Origin: Sphingopyxis sp. 113P3
GTDB lineage: Bacteria > Pseudomonadota > Alphaproteobacteria > Sphingomonadales > Sphingomonadaceae
NCBI RefSeq assembly: GCF_001278035.1
Contig: NZ_CP009452.1
Coordinates: 839,501-903,500 of the forward strand
Reading direction: 5' to 3'
Length of the DNA stretch: 64,000 nucleotides
This document shows, piece after piece, positions 16,703-25,184 of this stretch. Positions within the stretch are counted from its first letter, which is position 1. Every line of letters begins with the position of its first letter. The position numbers and the translations under genes are program-made. The notes under the pieces were generated by a model. It made no database searches. It saw nothing but the letters and a program-made list of their open reading frames with translations, and was not told the DNA's origin.

Positions 16703-16820
16703 GATGAGCATCCCCTTGCTTGATTTATGGCGATGGAGCCGATGGCCGGCCCCGCGCGGTCGTTATCTTAGCGCTGGAGACTGACGACAAACTGATGGCC
16801 GCGGATTCCGGTTTGCATCA

Positions 16821-17927
16821 TCAGGCACTCCGCCCCTCACGCGCCCTGGCGACCGGCCTGCGACGTCGAAGCCAGAGCAGAAGACCGGCGACGATCATGG
16901 TGATCAGCCAGACGCCGATGGCGATGGAGAGAAGGCGTCCGATCAGCCCGCCGGCTTCTCCGGTATGGATGGGGAACAGCGCGCTCATGAAAGCGCGGGC
17001 CGGCGGCGCATCGGCAATCGGCCAGACGCCGCGCAGCGTGCCGTCGTTCGCGTCGACAAAGACAATGCTGCCCCCATAGGCGCGCCGAATCTCGCCCGGC
17101 GCACGCACAAGGATGCGATAGGTCGCATCCTCGCCTTCCGGCCAGGTGACGTTGGTGAGGTTGCTGCCGGGAAGGGCGGCGAGGGCCGCGCCGGCCGCGG
17201 CCGCGAAGCCGACCGGCGGGCCGGCGGGCGGATTGGCGGGCAGGGAAACCTCTTCCGCGCCGACCAGCGTTCCGACGCCCTGTTCGAATTTCAGCATGGT
17301 GCCGGTCGCGGCGATCGCGAACGCCGGCAGCACCGCCCACAGACCCACCGCCCGGTGCCAGGAATAGAGCCGCGCGGCGGCGGGACCCTTGCGTATGGGA
17401 AGGAGCGCGGCCCGCCAGGTCCCGCGCCGCGGCCAGGCAGCGATAAGGCCCAGGAGAAGGTTGGAGCAGAGGAGAAGCCCGCTGATCGAGACGATCCAGC
17501 TGCCCCACGCGCCGAGCAGGTCGTGGTGGAAGCCGACGAGGACGCTCATGATGCGGGTTTCGTCTTCGCGCGGGGCGTCGATGATCGCGCCGTCGCCGGC
17601 GATCCGAACCGACCGGCTGTTGCCCGCACCGTCATCGAAATAGAGATCATAGCGATCGGGAAGGCCGGCCGACGTCCAGATCGCGCTGGCTTTCGCGCCG
17701 GTTCCGGTCGGGACGAGCGTGTCGATGCGCCGCTCGATCGCCGCGAGGTCGGTCGGGCGATGCAGCGTCGAAAGCGATGCGTCGGCGATTTCCCAATGAA
17801 AGACGATCAGGATACCGGTGACCGCCTGAAGCAGCCAGAAGATCGCGGCACCGAGGCTCAGCCACCGGTGAACGGCCAGAATCTTGCGGCGGAGCGTCGG
17901 GCGCCCCTGCTGGACTTGCGTGCTCAT
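16821..17927 (-). CDS. PepSY-associated membrane protein (ferric-siderophore reductase type)
   Basis: 368 residues from ATG at 17927. Four transmembrane helices in the PepSY_TM pattern: LAVHRWLSLGAAIFWLLQAV, VGFHHDLLGAWGSWIVSISG, LYSWHRAVGLWAVLPAFAIA and a last helix near LLSIAIGVWLITMIVAGLLL, each carrying His residues placed to ligate haem. Such proteins often accompany TonB-dependent siderophore receptors and reduce the imported ferric complex. The TonB receptor gene lies just upstream on the same strand; a shared upstream motif (17961-17992) suggests co-regulation with it. Confidence 0.85.
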   Translation of the reverse strand: MSTQVQQGRPTLRRKILAVHRWLSLGAAIFWLLQAVTGILIVFHWEIADASLSTLHRPTDLAAIERRIDTLVPTGTGAKASAIWTSAGLPDRYDLYFDDGAGNSRSVRIAGDGAIIDAPREDETRIMSVLVGFHHDLLGAWGSWIVSISGLLLCSNLLLGLIAAWPRRGTWRAALLPIRKGPAAARLYSWHRAVGLWAVLPAFAIAATGTMLKFEQGVGTLVGAEEVSLPANPPAGPPVGFAAAAGAALAALPGSNLTNVTWPEGEDATYRILVRAPGEIRRAYGGSIVFVDANDGTLRGVWPIADAPPARAFMSALFPIHTGEAGGLIGRLLSIAIGVWLITMIVAGLLLWLRRRRPVARAREGRSA

Positions 17928-17960
17928 CCGACTGCATTGGCGTGTCCGGAAGGACCGAAA

Positions 17961-17992
17961 AACATCCACTTTGCCGCCGAGCGAGGGGACCA
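17961..17992 (-). promoter_or_regulatory. Shared upstream motif, copy 1 (PepSY gene)
   Basis: On the minus strand TGGTCCCCTCG (17992-17982), 13 bases, then TGGATGTT (17968-17961), 34 bases before the start codon. The same two blocks with the same 13-base spacing precede the gene at 22290-22802, and both blocks precede the TonB receptor. Confidence 0.6.
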
Positions 17993-18083
17993 ATCGAGCG
18001 GGGCCGGTCAAACGCCTCGGCGGCGCGCAAAAGAAAAGGGGATTTGCAAACACCAGCATTGGACAAGACCCGCCTCTTATGAC

Positions 18084-18188
18084 TCGTCACCCTGAACTTG
18101 TTTCAAGGTCCATGGCCTGCCCTCGAATTGGGCGCGGCGCGGCAGGAGAAGTCCGGCCATGGATGCTGAAACAAGTTCAGCATGACGA
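18084..18188. repeat. Imperfect long inverted repeat (intergenic palindromic element)
   Basis: Arms 18084-18117 (TCGTCACCCTGAACTTGTTT…) and 18155-18188 pair almost fully around a GC-rich centre. This is the kind of short palindromic repeat scattered between sphingomonad genes. It lies downstream of the TonB receptor and could act as a transcription terminator or mRNA-stabilising hairpin. The whole gap 17928-18302 holds nothing else apart from the upstream motif. Confidence 0.65.
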
Positions 18189-18302
18189 AGACAGGGAGGA
18201 AGGGCTGCCGGCTGCCAGCTTTGCATTTGCAAAGGATATAATGCCCAACGAAAAGAGCCCGGCTGCTGCCAGCCGAGCTCTCTTGAACAAGGGGGCGGCC
18301 GG

Positions 18303-20459
18303 TCAGAATTCGACCGTCGCCGAGGCCTTGAAGGTTCGCGGCAATCCCTGAACCAGATAGCCGCCGAGCGACGAGGACCAATAGGATTTGTTCGCGACAT
18401 TATCGACGTTGAAGCGGAAGGTGATCGGCGTTTCGCCCGCTGCGACGACATAGCGCGCGCCGAGATCGAAGCGCGTCCATTCAGGCAGTTCGAGCGTGTT
18501 GGTCAGATTGACCTGCTGCTTGCCGGTCTGGATCAGGCGGCCGGTCAGAGTGACCCCCGGCAGGAAGCCGAGATCCCATTCGACGTTGACGTTGGCGGTA
18601 TAGTCGGGGACGCCGATCGCATCGAGCCCGTCCGTCGCGCCGCCCTGCGTGCGCCTTTGCTTCGCGTCGGTGAGCGACAGGCCGGCGATGACGCGCAACC
18701 CGGTTACCGGCTCGCCGTCGAGGCTGAATTCGATGCCCTTGTTGCGTTGCAGGCCGTTGACCGTGAACTCGCTCTGACCCGAACCGTTGACGATCGTCAG
18801 CGCTTGCGGGCGGTCGGTCTGGAACAGTGCGACCGAGGCATTGAAGCGGCCGAGCGCCACCTTGCCGCCGATTTCATATTGCTTGGTCTTGTAGGGCGGG
18901 AAGACGTCGCCGGCGTTGATTGTGCCGGCCGGCGCGACCGGACCCTGGACCAGCCCCTCGATCCGGTTGGCATAGAGGGAGACATGTTCGCTCGGCCGGA
19001 TGACGAGGCCGATCACGGGGGTCGTCACATTTTCCTTGTACCGGCTCGTCTCGCCGCCGAGGGTGATGTTGTAGGCGCGATAGAAGATCTGTTGGCGGCG
19101 CAGACCGAGCGTCAGCTCTACCTTCTCGTCGAACGCGCCGAGCGTGTCGGATGCGAAGAAGCTGGTCAGCCGGGTGCGGTTCGCCGGATTGGGATCGTCG
19201 AGATCGCCGCCCAGCAAGCCCGCGCCATATTCGGGTTCGGGCACGTCGACGGGGTCGAACAGATTGTTCGGGCTGCCGGCGAAGGAGCCGAAGGCATAGG
19301 CGTTGCGGTTGATGTAGCGGCTGTGCGACGCGCCGAGATTGATCTCGTGCGTGATCGGGCCCGTCGCGAACTTGCCGCGGATGCCGACCTGCGCTGCCTC
19401 GTTATTGTCGTTACGCGGAATTTTCGACCCCGTGACCCGACCGAGGCCGGTATCGGCGTCGAGCAGGGTAAAGCTTTGATAATTGCCGCGTTCGGCCGCG
19501 TCGCGCGCACCTGCCGATGCGTAGAACATGAAATCATCGCTGATATCATATTCGAATTTCAGGATGCCGAAGATGTCCCTTAGGGTAGTGTAGTTCCAAT
19601 CCTGACCATAATTCAGATCGGCCTTCGGCGGCTTGGGGATGAAAGCCAGGCCGCCGTCGAGCTGAACCATCGGACGCATATGCTGAACCTTGGCGCGCTG
19701 ATAGGCGAGGTCGAGCGACAGGCGGGCGCGGTCGCTGCGCCAGTCGAGCGCGGCGCCGAGCACGATCGAACTGCGATATTCGTCGTCGATGGCGATGTCG
19801 CCCCAGCGACCGGCGCCGTTGACGCGGATGCCCACCGAGCCGTCGGCGCCCATCCGGCGCCCGAAATCGAAGGCGCCGCCGATATGGGAGTCCGACAGAT
19901 AGTTGACGGTGACGCGGTTCGTATCCCTGTCTTTGGCGCGCTTGGGCTGCAAGTTGACCGTGCCGCCGAGCGCGGAGCCGCCAGGCGCGGCGCCGAACAG
20001 GAAGGCGCTGGCGCCGTTCAATACCTGCACCTGATCGTAGAGTTCGGGCGAGACGAGCTGGCGCGGCGTCACGCCGTAAAGACCGTCGATTGCGATATCC
20101 TCGCCATACAGCGGGAAGCCGCGGATCACGAACTGCTCCGAGGCATTGCCGAAGCCGAGCGAGGTGCGCACGGACGGGTCGTTCTCGAGGACCGCGCCGA
20201 GAGTCAGCGGCTGCTGGTTGAGGATCAGCGTTTCGCTGTAGGCCTTGACCGCGAAAGGCACCTCCATCGCGTCCTTCTCGCCGAGTGCGCCGAGCGAACC
20301 TTGCCGGATGACCTGCGTTTCATTCTCGCGCTGCGCGGTGACGACGATGCTGTCGTCCTCTGGCGCGACTTGCTGGGCCAGCGCCGGTGTGGCCGACGCG
20401 AGCGCGGCGCCGAGCGCGGCGAAGCCTGTTCCCCGAACGATAGTGCGGCATGCAACCAT
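18303..20459 (-). CDS. TonB-dependent siderophore-type receptor
   Basis: 718 residues. ATG at 20459 chosen for the GGGGG eight bases upstream and the signal peptide that follows (MVACRTIVRGTGFAALGAAL … ALAQQ); an ATG at 20474 is possible. Plug domain: DDSIVVTAQRE (TonB-box like), VPFAVKAYSETLILNQQPLT, RTSLGFGNASEQFVIRGFPL, LFGAAPGGSALGGTVNLQPK. A 22-strand barrel follows, ending in FKASATVEF with terminal Phe. It imports a ligand across the outer membrane. Adjacent PepSY protein supports a metal chelate, but the amidohydrolase neighbourhood allows an organic substrate. Complete. Confidence 0.92.
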   Translation of the reverse strand: MVACRTIVRGTGFAALGAALASATPALAQQVAPEDDSIVVTAQRENETQVIRQGSLGALGEKDAMEVPFAVKAYSETLILNQQPLTLGAVLENDPSVRTSLGFGNASEQFVIRGFPLYGEDIAIDGLYGVTPRQLVSPELYDQVQVLNGASAFLFGAAPGGSALGGTVNLQPKRAKDRDTNRVTVNYLSDSHIGGAFDFGRRMGADGSVGIRVNGAGRWGDIAIDDEYRSSIVLGAALDWRSDRARLSLDLAYQRAKVQHMRPMVQLDGGLAFIPKPPKADLNYGQDWNYTTLRDIFGILKFEYDISDDFMFYASAGARDAAERGNYQSFTLLDADTGLGRVTGSKIPRNDNNEAAQVGIRGKFATGPITHEINLGASHSRYINRNAYAFGSFAGSPNNLFDPVDVPEPEYGAGLLGGDLDDPNPANRTRLTSFFASDTLGAFDEKVELTLGLRRQQIFYRAYNITLGGETSRYKENVTTPVIGLVIRPSEHVSLYANRIEGLVQGPVAPAGTINAGDVFPPYKTKQYEIGGKVALGRFNASVALFQTDRPQALTIVNGSGQSEFTVNGLQRNKGIEFSLDGEPVTGLRVIAGLSLTDAKQRRTQGGATDGLDAIGVPDYTANVNVEWDLGFLPGVTLTGRLIQTGKQQVNLTNTLELPEWTRFDLGARYVVAAGETPITFRFNVDNVANKSYWSSSLGGYLVQGLPRTFKASATVEF

Positions 20460-20559
20460 GATCTTTACCCCCATTATTGGCACCAAATCTTCTTCCGGTA
20501 CGAACGGGATCGGGCGCCAAGCCTGTAACTGCAACATGTTTGACCCGGTTGGGCCTTAA

Positions 20560-20622
20560 AACATCCAGTTTGCGCAGTTGCTGGGGTCCAGATGGTCCAT
20601 CAAATTCCGGTCGAGGGGACCA
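20560..20622 (-). promoter_or_regulatory. Shared upstream motif, copy 2 (TonB receptor)
   Basis: TGGTCCCCTCG (minus, 20622-20612) and TGGATGTT (20567-20560) are both present about 100-160 bases upstream of the receptor start, here 44 bases apart. A degenerate TGGACCCC sits about 23 bases before TGGATGTT, close to the spacing of the other two copies. Confidence 0.5.
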
Positions 20623-20625
20623 TCG

Positions 20626-22293
20626 TCAGCCAAAGCGTTGAACGCCGCCGACAATTGTCCGCAGCGCTTTTACCTTTGTTAGAGAATGAGAATCAATAGC
20701 AAAGAAATCATGGTCCCAAACGACGAGATCGGCGAGCAGGCCGGGAGCGATCAGGCCGAGGCGCGTCTCGCTGAAGCCGGCATAGGCGCCCTCGCGCGTA
20801 TAGCCCCGCATCGCCTGGGCGAGCGTGATGCGCTGCTCGGGATGCCAACCGTGCGGATTCCTGCCATCGAGCGTCTCGCGATTGACCGCGGCGTCGAGCC
20901 CGGTGAGAGGGTCGATCGGCGCCACCGGCCAGTCGGACCCCATGCAGACATGCGCGCCCGAGCGGACGAGCGAACCATAGGCGAAGCTGGTCTTCAGCCG
21001 TTCCTCGCCGATCCGGCGCACCGCCCAGCGACCGTCGTCGATCGCGTGATAGGGCTGGACCGATGCGATGATGCCCTGCTGGGCGAAGCGCGGCAGCGCG
21101 TGCGGCTTCATGTGCTGGACATGCTCGACGCGGAAGCGGCGATCGCGCGGGCCGTTGGCGGCGGCGACGGCGGCCATGGTGTCGAGGACGATGTCGTTCG
21201 CCTCGTCGCCGATCGCGTGCGCGGTGACCTGCAACCCCGCCTTGTCCGCCCCTTCCATCCAGCGGCGAAGATCGGCGGGGTCGGTGACGATGATGCCGCG
21301 CGTCGTCGGATCGTCGGCATAGGGTTCATAGAAGCGCGCCGTGCGCGAGCCGAGCGAGCCGTCGAACACGACCTTGCAGCCGCCCCATTGCACCCAGTCG
21401 TCGCCGCGGCCTTCGCGCGCGATCAGCTCGACTTGCGCCTCCCAGTCCTTGAGCGGCAGATAATGGCGGAAGCGCAGCCCGGTCTCCCCCGCGGCGCGCA
21501 GGCGACGGGTCGAATCGAAGCTGATCGATTCGAGCTCGGTCGGGTGAACCTGCGTCACGCCCTTGCTGAGCGCGACCGCGATTCCTTCGCGCGTCACCGC
21601 GTCGATCTGGTCCGGCGTCGGCTCTCCGATCGCGCGCAGGACCAGATCCTTGGCGGCGTCCTTGATAATGCCGGTCGGCTCGCCCTGCGCGTCGCGTTCG
21701 ATCACGCCGCCGGGCACGTCGGGCGTGTTGCGGTCGATCCCCGCGAGCCGCAGCGCAAGCGAGTTGAGCAGCAGCATATGGAGGTCATAACGGATCACCG
21801 CGACCGGTGTGTCGGGGGTGACCGGGTCGATCCACGACCGGTTCGGCATTTCGCCGCCCCAGCGATCCTGATCCCAATTGCCCCCTTCGAGCCACTGCCC
21901 CTTGGGCAGCGCCTTCGCGGCGGCGGCGACGCGCGCGATGAATTCCTCGGGATTCTCCGCATCGCGCAGCGACGGTTGCGACAGCATCGTCGCGGCTTTG
22001 ACGAAATGGACGTGCGCGTCGATGAAGCCCGGGGTGACGAAGGCGCCATCGAGGTCGACGACCTGCGTCCGCTTGCCGGTGCGCGCGCGCACCGCTTCGA
22101 CACCGATCGCGGCGATACGGTCGCCCTTGATCCCGATCGCGTCGGTACGCGTGTCGGGGCCGGCGCCGGTCCAGACGCGCGCGTTGACATAAGCGATGTC
22201 GAGCGGCTCGTCGGCGCCGGCGAAGGCGCCGGGCGCGACCGCCACCGCGGCGGTGCCGCCCGCGACGGCGAGAAGGCGCCGCCGGGCGATCAT
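20626..22293 (-). CDS. YtcJ-like secreted amidohydrolase (amidohydrolase family 3)
   Basis: 555 residues with a twin-arginine-like export signal (MIARRRLLAVAGGTAAVAVA). Metal-site motifs of the TIM-barrel hydrolases are intact: HxH in VTPGFIDAHVHFVKAA, His in LQVTAHAIGDEANDIVLD, His in RRFRVEHVQHMKPHAL, Asp in HVCMGSDWPVAPIDPLTG. The family hydrolyses amide, imide or ester-type C-N/C-O bonds; substrate unknown. ATGA overlap with the small secreted protein upstream gives a two-gene operon preceded by the shared motif. A Fur-box-like string lies in its 3' coding end. Confidence 0.88.
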   Translation of the reverse strand: MIARRRLLAVAGGTAAVAVAPGAFAGADEPLDIAYVNARVWTGAGPDTRTDAIGIKGDRIAAIGVEAVRARTGKRTQVVDLDGAFVTPGFIDAHVHFVKAATMLSQPSLRDAENPEEFIARVAAAAKALPKGQWLEGGNWDQDRWGGEMPNRSWIDPVTPDTPVAVIRYDLHMLLLNSLALRLAGIDRNTPDVPGGVIERDAQGEPTGIIKDAAKDLVLRAIGEPTPDQIDAVTREGIAVALSKGVTQVHPTELESISFDSTRRLRAAGETGLRFRHYLPLKDWEAQVELIAREGRGDDWVQWGGCKVVFDGSLGSRTARFYEPYADDPTTRGIIVTDPADLRRWMEGADKAGLQVTAHAIGDEANDIVLDTMAAVAAANGPRDRRFRVEHVQHMKPHALPRFAQQGIIASVQPYHAIDDGRWAVRRIGEERLKTSFAYGSLVRSGAHVCMGSDWPVAPIDPLTGLDAAVNRETLDGRNPHGWHPEQRITLAQAMRGYTREGAYAGFSETRLGLIAPGLLADLVVWDHDFFAIDSHSLTKVKALRTIVGGVQRFG

Positions 22294-22802
22294 TGCGCCG
22301 CACCCGTGGATTTGCGCGGCGGATTTTCAGCGCGCCACTTGTCGAGCCTGGCGAGCCATGTCGCCGCCGACAGCGGGCCATAGGTCTGGGAATCGCTATG
22401 TTCGGCGACCAGTTCGCGGATGTCGACGAAATAGGCCGGGCCGCTCGGCAGGCCGAGCTCCTTGCGCTTGCGGTCCATCGCCGCGGTCTGTTCAGGCGTC
22501 GGTTCGATGCCGGTGACCGGTTTGAACAGGATGACGTCGAAGTCGGCGCCATTTTCGTGAAAGAAAAGCTGGATCGGCGGAAGGCCGCCCGCTGCCGCGA
22601 CCTCGTCGGCCTGGGCGATGCGGCGGATGAACTCTTCCTGCTTTCCCGGCGCGAGCTTGAAGATCTCGAACCAGGCCTCGGGCCATGGCGCGTCGGCGGC
22701 GGCGGGTGCGGTCGCCGGCGCGGCGGTCGCCGGCTGCGCCTGGGCGACGGGCGCGAGCGGCAGGGCCGCGGCGGCGAGCAGATATGCGAAGCGATATGTC
22801 AT
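22290..22802 (-). CDS. Secreted protein of unknown function
   Basis: 170 residues. Clear signal peptide (MTYRFAYLLAAAALPLAPVA-QAQ), Ala/Pro linker, then a compact domain with EAWFEIFKLAPGKQEEFIRR and GGLPPIQLFFHENGADFDVI, a beta-alpha-beta pattern that recalls dimeric alpha-beta barrel (NIPSNAP/ABM-like) folds; that assignment is tentative. Overlaps the amidohydrolase start by four bases and shares its promoter. Probably a periplasmic partner of that enzyme. Confidence 0.6.
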   Translation of the reverse strand: MTYRFAYLLAAAALPLAPVAQAQPATAAPATAPAAADAPWPEAWFEIFKLAPGKQEEFIRRIAQADEVAAAGGLPPIQLFFHENGADFDVILFKPVTGIEPTPEQTAAMDRKRKELGLPSGPAYFVDIRELVAEHSDSQTYGPLSAATWLARLDKWRAENPPRKSTGAAQ

Positions 22803-22852
22803 GATTTCCCTCCTGGACGAGCGGGAGGTTCCGTCCGCGGCGTGGATATGAG

Positions 22853-22884
22853 AACATCCAACATTGGACGGCCCGAGGGGACCA
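22853..22884 (-). promoter_or_regulatory. Shared upstream motif, copy 3 (secreted protein/amidohydrolase operon)
   Basis: Minus strand TGGTCCCCTCG (22884-22874), 13 bases, TGGATGTT (22860-22853), 50 bases before the start codon. Block sequence and spacing equal copy 1. Confidence 0.6.
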
Positions 22885-22888
22885 GCAA

Positions 22889-24349
22889 TCAGCCCGCCGC
22901 TTCGCGCAGCGCCGCGAGCGCGGTGCGCGCCTCGTGCGCGTTGAGGCTGGCGAAGCCGATCCGCAGCCCGCGCGGCGCGTCGGTGGTCGTCATGAACGAC
23001 CGCGACGCGGCGAAGCGCAGCCCCATCGCGGCGGCGCGCGTCTCCATCTGATCGAGGTCAGTGTCGAAGCGCAGCCAGAAGGAAAGGCCGCCGTCGGGCA
23101 TGCGATAATCGACGAGGTCGCCAAGCGTCCGGTCGATTTCTGCCGCGAAACTCTCCCGCCGCCTGGCGTAGATTTGCAGCACCTTGCGGCCGTGCCGTCG
23201 CAGTTCGCCATTCTCGATCAATTCGGCGGCGGCGTCCTCGGTCAGCGCATTGCCCATGCCGTCGGTCAGTGACACCCGGTGTGCGATCGCGTCGATGACC
23301 GCGGGCGGCGCCGCGACATAGCCGATCCGCAGCGCCGGGAGCAGCAGCTTCGACATCGACCCGACATAGAGGACGTGGCCGGGGCCATAGGCCGCGAGCG
23401 GCAGCAGCGGTTGCGATTCGAAGTGGAATTCATGGTCGTAGTCATCCTCGATGATCGCGAAGCCGAACTGCCGCGCGAGGTCGAGGAGCCGCAGGCGCCG
23501 CTCGGGCCGCAGCGAGACGGTGGTCGGGAACTGGTGATGCGGGGTCACGAACACCGCGCGCACGGCGTTGCGGCGGCAGGCGTGCTCGACCGCCTCGACG
23601 TCGATCCCGTCTTCGTCGAGACCGACGGGAACGATATTGGCACCGAGTGCCCGGAAAGCGGCCACCGCCGGCTCGTAGGTCAATTTCTCGACGATCACCG
23701 AATCACCCGGGCCGAGCAGAACCTGCGCGGCGAGAAAGATGCCGTTCTGACTGCCGCGGGTAATGCAGATATTTTCCGCCGCGACGGGCAGGCCGCGCTG
23801 GCTTTTGAGCATCATGGCGATCGCTTCGCGCAGCGCCGGCGACCCGCGCGGGTCCCTATATTGGAAGCCATTGTCGCGCGAGGCTCGCTGCACCGCGACG
23901 CGATAGGCGCGGGCCAGCAGCTCGACGGGAAACAGGCGCCCGTCGGGCGCGCCCTCGTCGACCTTGAGCCCGGGGCCGGAGGGGAGCGCAAGCGGTCGTT
24001 CGGGCGGCGGCGCGAAGCGATAGTCGATCACCGCATCGCTCATCGTCGCTTCGGCTTCGCCCTGATGCCGGTTGACCGGGTCCGGCAGCGATGCCGCGAC
24101 CATCGTGCCGCGCGTCCCGGCCGATTCGAGCCAGCCCTGCGCGATCAGATCCTCATAGGCGAAGACGACGGTCTTGCGGTTGACGCCGAGTATCTTGGCG
24201 AGCTGGCGGCTGCTGGGAAGATAGGTGCCCGAGGTGAGCCGTCCGCGCTCGATATCCCGGATCAGCGCCTGAATGATCTGCATATAGATCGGAACATCGC
24301 GCGCGGGGTCGATCCGCTCGCCGAGACTGACCTGCCATGGCCGCAACAT
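22889..24349 (-). CDS. MocR-type regulator (GntR HTH fused to PLP aminotransferase-like domain)
   Basis: 486 residues from ATG at 24349. Residues ~15-90 are a GntR winged helix (PIYMQIIQALIRDIERGRLT, LPSSRQLAKILGVNRKTVVF, AYEDLIAQGWL); residues ~125-480 are a fold-type I aminotransferase domain with the PLP Lys in YVGSMSKLLLPALRIGYVAA and the Asp/Tyr of FGFAIIEDDYDHEF. MocR proteins sense a PLP- or amine-related ligand (for example GABA in GabR). Divergent from the PaiB-led operon, it is the likely controller of both arms of this locus. Confidence 0.93.
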   Translation of the reverse strand: MLRPWQVSLGERIDPARDVPIYMQIIQALIRDIERGRLTSGTYLPSSRQLAKILGVNRKTVVFAYEDLIAQGWLESAGTRGTMVAASLPDPVNRHQGEAEATMSDAVIDYRFAPPPERPLALPSGPGLKVDEGAPDGRLFPVELLARAYRVAVQRASRDNGFQYRDPRGSPALREAIAMMLKSQRGLPVAAENICITRGSQNGIFLAAQVLLGPGDSVIVEKLTYEPAVAAFRALGANIVPVGLDEDGIDVEAVEHACRRNAVRAVFVTPHHQFPTTVSLRPERRLRLLDLARQFGFAIIEDDYDHEFHFESQPLLPLAAYGPGHVLYVGSMSKLLLPALRIGYVAAPPAVIDAIAHRVSLTDGMGNALTEDAAAELIENGELRRHGRKVLQIYARRRESFAAEIDRTLGDLVDYRMPDGGLSFWLRFDTDLDQMETRAAAMGLRFAASRSFMTTTDAPRGLRIGFASLNAHEARTALAALREAAG

Positions 24350-24370
24350 TGGATCTCTCCGGATTAGTAT

Positions 24371-24400
24371 TTGACTTGTTTTTCGGACCAATCTTATCGT
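24371..24400 (+). promoter_or_regulatory. Promoter of the PaiB-led operon with TTGGTCC box
   Basis: TTGACT (24371-24376) and TATCGT (24395-24400) spaced by 18 bases. GGACCAA (24385-24391), the complement of TTGGTCC found in the shared motif copies, sits between the boxes and is also 36-42 bases upstream of the MocR start, where a MocR dimer could control both directions. Confidence 0.5.
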
Positions 24401-24572
24401 GATCGATTCCGGACTGCAACCGGGACTGGCCCCATGCACTTTTCGATTTTGGCGCTTGTCGGCGTGCCAGTGCTGGGGAACAAGAGAGGTTGGGAACCCG
24501 ATTTCCGGCCCGCCGCGCGGGCAGCAGCCGGCGCGGGTTCGCTCGATTTCACGATTTGCATCCGGGGGTGAT

Positions 24573-25184
24573 GTGGGGCTTTTCGAACGATTTGACGATG
24601 CCGATGTGCAGGCGCTGGTGGAAGCCTATCCGCTCGCCTGGGTGTGCGCCGGCGCGCCGGGTGCTATCGAGGCGAGCCTTTTGCCTCTCGTCGGGCTGTT
24701 CGACGCCGAGGGCCGGCTGACCGAGTTGGTCGGCCATCTGATGCGCTCCAACCCCCTCTGTCCGGCGTTGCAGGCCGGCGGGGGCGCGACGATCCTGTTC
24801 AAGGGGCCGGACGCCTATGTCAGCCCGGAACATGCGGGGGTGCGCGACTGGGGCCCGACCTGGAATTATGCGCAGATCAAGATCGGTGCCGACGTGCTGG
24901 TCGACGAGGCGCTGACCGAATGGTCGCTGCAGCTTTTGATCGACGCGATGGAATCGGGGCGGGTGAATCCCTGGGGAATCGAAGAGCTGGGCGTGCGGTA
25001 TCAGGGCATGCTTCAGCGGATCATCGGCTTTCGGGCGAAGGTGACGAGCCTGTCCGGTAAGTTCAAGCTGGGCCAGGACGAAAAACCGGAAACGCGGGCG
25101 TCGATCCTGGCGTCGCTTCCCGACCCCGATACGGTGGCGTGGATGCGGCGGTTCAACGAGGGGCGAGGGGATGATACGAAATAG
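24573..25184 (+). CDS. PaiB-like FMN-binding split-barrel protein
   Basis: 203 residues from a GTG at 24573 with GGGGG just upstream; an open extension further 5' lacks family similarity. FERFDDADVQALVEAYPLAW matches the PaiB start, HLMRSNPLCPALQAGGGATI and FKGPDAYVSPEHA match the FMN-binding split barrel, and WNYAQIKIGADVL the dimer region. Known family members bind FMN and can act as regulators of degradative genes or as oxidoreductases. First gene of the long plus-strand operon; its end overlaps the next start by 14 bases. Confidence 0.82.
   Translation: MGLFERFDDADVQALVEAYPLAWVCAGAPGAIEASLLPLVGLFDAEGRLTELVGHLMRSNPLCPALQAGGGATILFKGPDAYVSPEHAGVRDWGPTWNYAQIKIGADVLVDEALTEWSLQLLIDAMESGRVNPWGIEELGVRYQGMLQRIIGFRAKVTSLSGKFKLGQDEKPETRASILASLPDPDTVAWMRRFNEGRGDDTK

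Noticed and set aside
14199..16723. Long plus-strand open frames opposite the two porin genes
   Set aside because: High-GC shadow frames; the minus-strand proteins have signal peptides, family motifs and a coupled start/stop.
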